A DNA stretch of 18,143 bases from Firmicutes bacterium UBA4975 (GTDB taxonomy: Bacteria > Bacillota > Proteinivoracia > UBA4975). The notes under the pieces were generated by a model. That model was given only the letters and a program-made list of their open reading frames with translations, did no database searches and had not been told where the DNA came from. Positions 1 to 4,975 of this stretch are shown piece after piece. The stretch spans positions 41,885 through 60,027 of the forward strand of contig DGZR01000044.1 of the NCBI GenBank assembly GCA_002397155.1, in the 5' to 3' direction. The translations under genes and the position numbers were made by a program. Position 1 is the stretch's first letter. Each line of letters starts with the position of its first letter.

Positions 1-152
1 TGGCGGATACCCTCCTCTTCCTCGGCGGTGAGGGGAACGACTTTTTTTAGGGTCTCTACGTCGGTGATGCGGTTCTTGAGCTGCCAGTGCCAATCAGCCC
101 ACTCCTGGGGAGTGACGTCCTTGTACAGGCCGATCTCTTTGTAATCAGGCAT
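1..152 (-). CDS. kamA: Lysine 2,3-aminomutase, N-terminal fragment (cut by window edge)
   Basis: Only the first 50 codons are inside the window; the gene continues past base 1. Family role: a radical-SAM, PLP-dependent enzyme that interconverts L-lysine and L-beta-lysine, the first step of anaerobic lysine fermentation. The visible part has the family's N-terminal signature: YKDVTPQEWADWHWQLKNRI at residues 10-29, then a leucine/valine stretch and the acidic PLTAEEEEG at 40-48, very like clostridial KamA as I remember it. The radical-SAM cysteines and PLP lysine lie outside the window. The ATG at 152 follows an AAGGGGG Shine-Dalgarno and sits 15 bases after the kdd stop, so the two genes are almost certainly co-transcribed. 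An alternative role in beta-lysine osmolyte synthesis is less likely next to kdd. Confidence 0.9.
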   Translation of the reverse strand, partial: MPDYKEIGLYKDVTPQEWADWHWQLKNRITDVETLKKVVPLTAEEEEGIR

Positions 153-167
153 GAAAAAGCCCCCTTA

Positions 168-1208
168 TTAGGCGTATAGCTTGCTGAACATCTCGCGCAG
201 AACTGGGTTTTCCCGCAGGGAGTTTATGGCAATTTCCGAGTGATTCTTGGTGTAGCCGTTGCCGATGAGCATGGTCACATCCTTGCCGATGCCCTCCGCC
301 CCCAGAGCGGCGGCGGTAAAACTGGTAGCCATGCTGAAAAAGTACACCAGGCCCCCGTCCCGAGTGGCCAAAATCGAGGTCATCTCGGTGCCGGGGATGT
401 CGACGCAGTTTATGGTCACGTCCGCCAGGGCGCCGCCGGTCGCTTCTTCCACTAGCTGGAGAACACTCATCGCTTCCTTGGCGTCCCCCCGGAGAATGAC
501 GTCGGCCAGGCCGCTCTCCTGAACCCGGGCTACCGCTCCCTCGGAGCGGCAAAGGGCCATGACTTTACCGGTAATCCCCGCCCGCTTTTTTGCTTCGTGC
601 AGGCAGAGGAGGCCCGACTTGCCCCCGGCGCCCACGACCAGGACAGTCTGGCCGGGTCCGACGATTTTGGCCGTTTGGGCGGGAGCGCCGGCCACGTCCA
701 AAACGGCCAAGGCCAGCTTGTCGGGCATATCCGCCGGCAATTTGGCGTAGATGCCGCTGGCAAAGAGCACCGCTTGGGCCCGCACATCAACTTGGCAGGT
801 GGCCCCGTGAACAGCCAGGATTTCTTGGATTTTTAGGGGAGTAAGGGAGAGAGAAACCATGCTGGCCAAGCGATCGCCTACAGCCAAGTCGCGGTCCCGC
901 AAAGCCGGGCCGATTTCCGCCACGGTGCCGATGAGCATGCCGCCGGAACCGGTAACCGGATTGTGCTGTTTACCCCGCTGGGCCACTGTTTCCATGATGA
1001 TTTGGCCGATTTTCCCGGGATCGCCCCCGGCCTGATCGGAGATTTGCCGAAAGCTGGCGGCATCCACATTGAGTGTCTCTACGTCGATGAGGACTTCGTT
1101 GTCCCAGATCTCGCTGGTATTGTCCAGCTTCCAGGCCGGCTGGGGCAGGGATCCCTTGGGCTCTAGAGCCCGGTGTGTTCCATAGCGATTTCCGCCGGTT
1201 TTTGCCAT
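168..1208 (-). CDS. kdd: L-erythro-3,5-diaminohexanoate dehydrogenase
   Basis: 346 residues, the usual size for Kdd, which oxidatively deaminates 3,5-diaminohexanoate to 5-amino-3-oxohexanoate with NAD(P)+ in the cytoplasmic lysine fermentation pathway. Visible features are the N-terminal GNRYGTHR segment (residues 6-13), a GroES-like half with GSGGMLIGTV near 87-96, and a dinucleotide-binding VVGAGGKSG loop at 191-199 followed by a Rossmann fold. I see none of the zinc-cysteine patterns of classical alcohol dehydrogenases. The ATG at 1208 has AGGAGGGG seven bases upstream. It lies 25 bases after the sigma-54 activator gene and 15 bases before kamA; the neighbouring aminomutase supports the call. 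Expression is probably from the sigma-54 element at 1248-1263. Kce, Kal and KamDE are not in view and may follow kamA. Confidence 0.9.
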   Translation of the reverse strand: MAKTGGNRYGTHRALEPKGSLPQPAWKLDNTSEIWDNEVLIDVETLNVDAASFRQISDQAGGDPGKIGQIIMETVAQRGKQHNPVTGSGGMLIGTVAEIGPALRDRDLAVGDRLASMVSLSLTPLKIQEILAVHGATCQVDVRAQAVLFASGIYAKLPADMPDKLALAVLDVAGAPAQTAKIVGPGQTVLVVGAGGKSGLLCLHEAKKRAGITGKVMALCRSEGAVARVQESGLADVILRGDAKEAMSVLQLVEEATGGALADVTINCVDIPGTEMTSILATRDGGLVYFFSMATSFTAAALGAEGIGKDVTMLIGNGYTKNHSEIAINSLRENPVLREMFSKLYA

Positions 1209-1233
1209 TTTAGTACCCCTCCTAGTAGTATGC

Positions 1234-2589
1234 TTACCCCTTCTTACTGCAAATGTCGTGCCACCGATATTTTTTTAGTTTGCGCTGGAGGGTTTGCCGG
1301 GGCAGACCCAGCCAAAGGGCGGCCTGACTGATGTTGCCGTCGGCGTTTTTCATCCCTTCCAGGATGAGGGTTCTTTCCAATTCCTCCAGTTGGACCCGCA
1401 AGCCCCCCTTCTTGGGGGCGGCCTGCAGGTAATCGGGTAAGTCCTCGGGGCCAATCGAGCCCTGGGAGCGAAAATTTAGACAGCTCTCGAGACAATTGGC
1501 CAGTTCTCGGATGTTCCCCGGCCAAGTCCAGGTGGCCAAAAGATCCATGGCCTGGGGGGTGATCCCCCTTACTCGGGTGCCCAGGCGCTGGTTAAACCGG
1601 GCCAGAAAATGGCGGGCCAAGAGGGGCAGGTCTTCTTTTCGCTGGCGCAGGGGGGGAAGGGTTAGGCTGACGACATTTAGCCGGTAAAACAGGTCGGGGC
1701 GCAGGGAGCGGCGGGGATCCGCCGACATGGCGGCGATAATCCGCACGTCCAGCTTCCTGGTCTTGACATCCCCCAGCCGGCGCAGCTCCCCTGCTTCCAG
1801 CACCCGCAGCAGCTTGGCCTGGAGCTGGTGAGGCATGGCGTTTAGCTCGTCTAGAAACAAGGTGCCGCCATTGGCCAGCTCAAACAGACCCGGTCTGTCC
1901 TGAGCGCCGGTAAAGCTGCCCCGCACGCTGCCAAAGAGGATGGCGTCCAGCAGGCTTTCCGGCAGGGCGGCGCAGTTTTGCGCGACAAAGGGCCGAGTCC
2001 GGCGCAGACTTTCATTGTGAATCGACTGGACCAGCAACTCCTTGCCCGTCCCCGTCTCCCCCACTACCATGATCGGGGAATCGCTGTGAGCGGCCAGGGC
2101 GGCCTGGGCCAGCACTTTTTTTAGGGGCTCGCTTTCACCGATGATGTCCCTCATGTGGTAGCGAGCACCTTCGGCCTTGGCGGGAGGGTCTTCCCCGCCC
2201 AGCCGCCGCCGGAGATCGATTATCTGTTCCGTCAGTCGACGAATTCCCGAAATGTCCCGGGCCACTTCCACCGCTCCCAGCAAACCTTCCTGCCCATAAA
2301 CGGGCAGGGTGGTATTGACGGTGACGATTTCCGCTCCCTTGACGTTGGTGTAAACCTGCTGCTGGTCGACAATGGGCCGGCCGGTGCGAGCCACCTGGAG
2401 CAGGGTGCTGGTCCCCTTATCCAGGGAGGGGAAAACCTCCAGGACATGCCTGCCCAAGACCTCGCTGGGCGCCAGGCCGTCCATTGCCGCCGCCGCCTGG
2501 TTGTAGTACCTGGTTATTCCGCTAGAGTCCACCATGTGAATGCCCTCGTCGCTTTGGCTTAAAACTAAGGCCAATAGAGCCTTTTCCAA
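1234..2589 (-). CDS. Sigma-54-dependent transcriptional activator (PAS / AAA+ / Fis HTH), likely regulator of lysine degradation
   Basis: 451 residues from the TTG at 2589. Order: a PAS sensor at about 8-115 (DEGIHMVDSSGITRYYN), a short helical linker, the sigma-54 AAA+ domain at about 145-375, and a Fis-type helix-turn-helix at about 418-440. AAA+ motifs are Walker A GETGTGKE 177-184, sigma-54 contact loop GSFTGA 224-229 (usual form GAFTGA), Walker B TLFLDE 243-248, arginine-finger region DLFYRLNV 299-306 and sensor II WPGNIREL 356-363. The SVRGSFTGAQDRPGLFE context resembles the RocR/BkdR-type amino-acid catabolism activators (inference). There is no receiver domain, so a small ligand at PAS is the likely signal. 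TTG was chosen because GGGAGGGG sits eight bases upstream; an in-frame ATG at 2625 has a poorer site. The longer reading from 2721 would overlap speB and is rejected. Confidence 0.88.
   Translation of the reverse strand: MEKALLALVLSQSDEGIHMVDSSGITRYYNQAAAAMDGLAPSEVLGRHVLEVFPSLDKGTSTLLQVARTGRPIVDQQQVYTNVKGAEIVTVNTTLPVYGQEGLLGAVEVARDISGIRRLTEQIIDLRRRLGGEDPPAKAEGARYHMRDIIGESEPLKKVLAQAALAAHSDSPIMVVGETGTGKELLVQSIHNESLRRTRPFVAQNCAALPESLLDAILFGSVRGSFTGAQDRPGLFELANGGTLFLDELNAMPHQLQAKLLRVLEAGELRRLGDVKTRKLDVRIIAAMSADPRRSLRPDLFYRLNVVSLTLPPLRQRKEDLPLLARHFLARFNQRLGTRVRGITPQAMDLLATWTWPGNIRELANCLESCLNFRSQGSIGPEDLPDYLQAAPKKGGLRVQLEELERTLILEGMKNADGNISQAALWLGLPRQTLQRKLKKYRWHDICSKKG
1248..1263 (-). promoter_or_regulatory. 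Sigma-54 (-24/-12) promoter for kdd-kamA
   Basis: On the minus strand the bases read TGGCACGACATTTGCA. This is TGGCAC-N5-TTGCA, a complete match to the RpoN consensus, with the GG (1262-1261) and GC (1250-1249) doublets separated by the required 10 bases. It points toward kdd, 40 bases upstream of the ATG, and predicts a transcript start near 1238. It lies wholly inside the last codons of the activator gene, encoding W-H-D-I-C of its C-terminus. The adjacent gene encodes an enhancer-binding protein, which makes chance occurrence unlikely. Confidence 0.88.
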
Positions 2590-2597
2590 TCTGTGCG

Positions 2598-2605
2598 CCC
2601 CTCCC
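2598..2605 (-). promoter_or_regulatory. Shine-Dalgarno site that selects a TTG start
   Basis: GGGAGGGG on the minus strand, eight bases before the TTG at 2589-2587. The next upstream in-frame ATG (2625) has only a GCGGGC-like sequence before it. This favours a rare TTG initiator for the sigma-54 activator. Confidence 0.6.
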
Positions 2606-2655
2606 TTACGCAAGTTTTTTTGCATGATCTGCCCGCAAACGGGCACGTAAGCCGG

Positions 2656-2680
2656 AAGAAAAGCAACCTCACGGTTGCTT
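2656..2680 (-). terminator. Intrinsic terminator wrapped around the speB stop codon
   Basis: On the minus strand AAGCAACC-GTGA-GGTTGCTT forms a perfect 8-bp stem with a 4-base loop, followed by TTCTTCC so that the 3' arm runs into a T-rich CTTTTCTT. The 5' arm encodes the last residues (Lys-Gln-Pro) of agmatinase and the TGA stop lies in the loop. It should end the pdaD-speE-speB transcript and isolate it from the downstream activator gene. Confidence 0.75.
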
Positions 2681-3535
2681 GCCAAAGAGCAACAGGGCTT
2701 CCCGCAGTATCTTGGCCCCAAGGGCGGCGGAGATGTCGCCGGGATCGTCGGGAATCAGTTCCACCAGGTCAAAGCCCACTACCTCCGACTGGGCCAGGAG
2801 TTCAAGGCCGGCCAAGAGTTCTCGGGGAGGGATGCCCCCGGCTTCGGGAGTGCCGGTGCCCGGCGCGTAGGCCGGGTCGAGGACGTCTATATCCAGGGTG
2901 ATGTACAGGGGGCCCCCCAGTTGAGCCAGAACTTGTTGGAGGGGGCGGAAAAAGTCAAAGGGGTAGAGGTGGGTGCGCTCTAGGGCAAATTGGTGCTCTT
3001 CCCGGGTGGCGGAACGGATGCCAAACTGCCAGATTTCTCCCAGGGGCAGAGTGCGGGCCGCCGTCCCCACCACTGTGGCATGGGACAGGGTCTCCCCCAG
3101 CCACTCTTCCCGCAAGTCGGCGTGGGCATCCAGGTGCACCAGGGTCAGGCCGGGATAGTGCCGGGTAAAAGCCCGCAAGCAGGGCAGGGTCACTAAGTGA
3201 TCTCCCCCCAGGATAAAGGGGCGCTGCCCCCTCGCCAAGAGTTGCTCCACCGCTCTTTCAATGATATCCAGGGAACGGGGCACGTTGCCCGGGGGCAAGA
3301 ACAGGTCGCCCCCGTCATAAAAATCCAGGTCAGCCAAGCTCTTGCCTAGCTGGAGGCTGTAGTCCTCCAAATTGTATGACATGCGCCGCAAGGCCTCGGG
3401 GCCAAAGCGGGCGCCCGGGCGAAAGCTAGCGCTAAAATCCATGGGGGCCCCAAGGATGACATTGGCCGCCCCGGGGTCTGGCCCCGAACAAAAAAAGGCG
3501 CGCTCCCGACAACTGTCCTTGCCCCACTCAATCAT
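2669..3535 (-). CDS. speB: Agmatinase (arginase/ureohydrolase family)
   Basis: 288 residues, normal length. Hydrolyses agmatine to putrescine and urea using a binuclear Mn centre in the cytoplasm. All ureohydrolase motifs are present: GGDH at 110-113, DAHAD at 136-140, the DID metal ligands D215 and D217 within LDIDVLDPAYAPGTGTPEAGG (214-234), and the late glutamate in DLVELIPDDP (256-265, E259). The loop that is often SHG reads SHAT (151-154). The pairing with arginine decarboxylase and spermidine synthase favours agmatinase over arginase or formimidoylglutamase. The start ATG overlaps the speE TGA by four bases (ATGA), indicating translational coupling. It is the last gene of the polyamine operon. 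Confidence 0.92.
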   Translation of the reverse strand: MIEWGKDSCRERAFFCSGPDPGAANVILGAPMDFSASFRPGARFGPEALRRMSYNLEDYSLQLGKSLADLDFYDGGDLFLPPGNVPRSLDIIERAVEQLLARGQRPFILGGDHLVTLPCLRAFTRHYPGLTLVHLDAHADLREEWLGETLSHATVVGTAARTLPLGEIWQFGIRSATREEHQFALERTHLYPFDFFRPLQQVLAQLGGPLYITLDIDVLDPAYAPGTGTPEAGGIPPRELLAGLELLAQSEVVGFDLVELIPDDPGDISAALGAKILREALLLFGKQP

Positions 3536-4362
3536 TGATCCAGGAGCTCCTGGACGAATCCCGGCAGGACGAAGGCGCTGCGATGCAGTTCAGGGGTGTA
3601 GTACTTGGTGGTAAAGCCTGCTTGGGGCAGGCGCTGGCGGTCCAGGGGAGGGGAACCCTTGGCGGCCAGGGTAAAACTCCAAAGGCCCCCCGGGTAGGTG
3701 GGAATGCTGGCCAGGTAGGTCCCCACCCAGGGAAAAAGGGCCCCTAAGTCCCGGTAAACCCCGGCCAAGATCTCTTTATTAAAAAAGGGGGATTCACTTT
3801 GGGCCACGACCAGGCCGTCGGCCTTGAGGGCGCTGAAAACTGTCTCATAGAATTCCCGGGAAAAGAGGGCGGCGGCGGCACCCACGGGTTCGGTTGAATC
3901 GACCAGCACCACGTCAAATTCTCCCTTGCAGCTCTGTAAAAAGGCAAACCCGTCGCCGATGTGAATCTCTACGCGGGGATCGTCCAGAGCGCCGGCTATT
4001 TCAGGGAGAAACCGGCGGGAATAGTGGATCACTTCTGGGTCTATCTCGGCCAGGACCGCCTTTTTTACCTGGGGATGCTTTAGAACCTCTCGGATGGCCC
4101 CTCCATCCCCCCCGCCGATGACCGCTACCCTCTCGGGGCTAGGGTGGGTAAAAAGGGCGGGGTGGGCGATCATCTCGTGGTAGATAAATTCATCGGCCAT
4201 GGTGGTCATGACCATGCCGTCCAAAACCAGCATCGGGCCAAATGTCTCGGTGTCGAGAACCGCCAGATGCTGGTAAGGCGTCCGGACGGTGGCCAACGCT
4301 TGCTTCACTTGGCAGGAAAACCTAAGGCCCCCAGTCTGTTCTTCGGTGTACCAAAGCTCCAT
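3532..4362 (-). CDS. speE: Spermidine synthase (polyamine aminopropyltransferase)
   Basis: 276 residues, typical of Firmicute SpeE. Transfers an aminopropyl group from decarboxylated S-adenosylmethionine to putrescine. An N-terminal beta domain (MELWYTEEQ...) is followed by a Rossmann-like domain with VIGGGDGGAIREVLKHP (81-97), the ribose-binding acidic strand AEIDPE (105-110), IGDGFAFL (135-142) and the active-site strand VDSTEPVG (154-161; D155 is the likely catalytic base). DSTEP rather than DSTDP is, to my knowledge, usual in bacilli. The ATG at 4362 has AGGAGGGG upstream and lies 12 bases after pdaD; the 3' end overlaps speB by four bases. The decarboxylated SAM it needs must come from a SpeD/SpeH not present here. 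Confidence 0.94.
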   Translation of the reverse strand: MELWYTEEQTGGLRFSCQVKQALATVRTPYQHLAVLDTETFGPMLVLDGMVMTTMADEFIYHEMIAHPALFTHPSPERVAVIGGGDGGAIREVLKHPQVKKAVLAEIDPEVIHYSRRFLPEIAGALDDPRVEIHIGDGFAFLQSCKGEFDVVLVDSTEPVGAAAALFSREFYETVFSALKADGLVVAQSESPFFNKEILAGVYRDLGALFPWVGTYLASIPTYPGGLWSFTLAAKGSPPLDRQRLPQAGFTTKYYTPELHRSAFVLPGFVQELLDQ

Positions 4363-4374
4363 TTTATACCCCTC

Positions 4375-4833
4375 CTAGTACCATAAGGCCACTCCGGCAA
4401 AGACACAGCCAATTTCCACCACGGTGTGTTCTGCCGACGCGAGCATAATATTGGTCAAGGCCGCCCCCCTGGCAGCAAAGGCATTTTCCAGCATGGTGCG
4501 GACCGCCGCCTCGGCCTGAGGGGCCCTGCCCTTGGCGGCGTGCTCCATGATGACGCCAAAGGAGCTGGGGCCAAAGCCGATGCCAACCGCGGCGGCTATT
4601 GTCGCCCCTCTTTCTTCGCTGATCAGGTAGCCGTAGGCCGTGGGCACCAGGGCGCCCGGGGGAAGGACCAAGTCGGGCACATGCACCGATTCCGGCGGCA
4701 GTATGCTGCTGATCCTCAGTAAGTTGACGTTGCCAATCCCCGCCTGCAAAAGGGCATTGTCAAAAGCGTTGAGCAGGGTCTTGCCTTCGGCCGCACCCGC
4801 CGCCAATTTATAGCTTTTCGGTGTGGGTAACAT
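4375..4833 (-). CDS. pdaD: Pyruvoyl-dependent arginine decarboxylase proenzyme
   Basis: 152 residues, about the size of the archaeal and bacterial PdaD family. Decarboxylates arginine to agmatine without PLP. The proenzyme self-cleaves between two serines: the signature LLRISSILPP (38-47) contains S42-S43, with S43 predicted to become the pyruvoyl group at the N-terminus of the alpha chain. The glutamate expected for catalysis is in GFGPSSFGVIMEH (86-98, E97). The C-terminus AEHTVVEIGCVFAGVALWY matches the family's final strand. The ATG at 4833 has AAGGAGGGGG upstream. It is the first gene of the operon with speE and speB. The enzyme type is best known from archaea and scattered bacteria, so ancient transfer is possible, though codon use looks like its neighbours by eye. 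Confidence 0.93.
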   Translation of the reverse strand: MLPTPKSYKLAAGAAEGKTLLNAFDNALLQAGIGNVNLLRISSILPPESVHVPDLVLPPGALVPTAYGYLISEERGATIAAAVGIGFGPSSFGVIMEHAAKGRAPQAEAAVRTMLENAFAARGAALTNIMLASAEHTVVEIGCVFAGVALWY

Positions 4834-4860
4834 CTTCCCCCTCCTTGTATTATCGGAGCT

Positions 4861-4882
4861 CGGCCCCCGGGTAACGGGGCCG
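4861..4882 (-). promoter_or_regulatory. Stem-loop at the extreme 5' end of the polyamine operon mRNA
   Basis: CGGCCCC and GGGGCCG form a 7-bp all-GC stem with an 8-base loop. It starts within a base or two of the predicted transcript start (about 4883) and ends 27 bases before the pdaD ATG. There is no T-tract on either strand, so it is not a terminator. A 5' stabilising hairpin or a translational control element is possible. Confidence 0.5.
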
Positions 4883-4889
4883 GCAGTTC

Positions 4890-4898
4890 ATTATACCA
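4890..4898 (-). promoter_or_regulatory. Extended -10 sigma-A promoter of pdaD-speE-speB
   Basis: The minus strand reads TGGTATAAT: a perfect TATAAT (4895-4890) with the TG-n extended -10 motif. No good TTGACA is visible 16-18 bases upstream, as expected for extended -10 promoters. It is the only strong minus-strand promoter candidate between pdaD and the divergent PBP gene. Confidence 0.7.
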
Positions 4899-4916
4899 CA
4901 GGGTGAATGAGTCCTT

Positions 4917-4946
4917 TTTATATCTTTTCCACTTTTTCGGGATACT
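4917..4946 (+). promoter_or_regulatory. Weak candidate promoter of the PBP gene
   Basis: TTTATA (4917-4922), an 18-base spacer and GATACT (4941-4946), each matching the sigma-A consensus at 4 of 6 positions, 30 bases before the ATG. It is the best I can find in the divergent gap. The whole 4834-4975 interval holds only these two divergent promoters, the hairpin and the ribosome binding sites. Confidence 0.3.
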
Positions 4947-4961
4947 AACTACAGTCTTTTT

Positions 4962-4967
4962 GGGAGG
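4962..4967 (+). promoter_or_regulatory. Shine-Dalgarno site that fixes the PBP start
   Basis: GGGAGG lies eight bases before the ATG at 4976. The in-frame GTG at 4967 overlaps this site and cannot be served by it, so the shorter protein is preferred. Confidence 0.7.
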
Positions 4968-4975
4968 TGCAGAGC

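Noticed and set aside
2631..2644. Hairpin GCCCG-CAAA-CGGGC upstream of the sigma-54 activator
   Set aside because: Only 5 bp, no T-run after it on the minus strand; could be chance. No convincing promoter for the activator was found in 2590-2660 either.
2590..2721. Longer N-terminus for the sigma-54 activator starting at 2721
   Set aside because: It would overlap the end of speB and its terminator, and the extra residues do not resemble a PAS lead-in.
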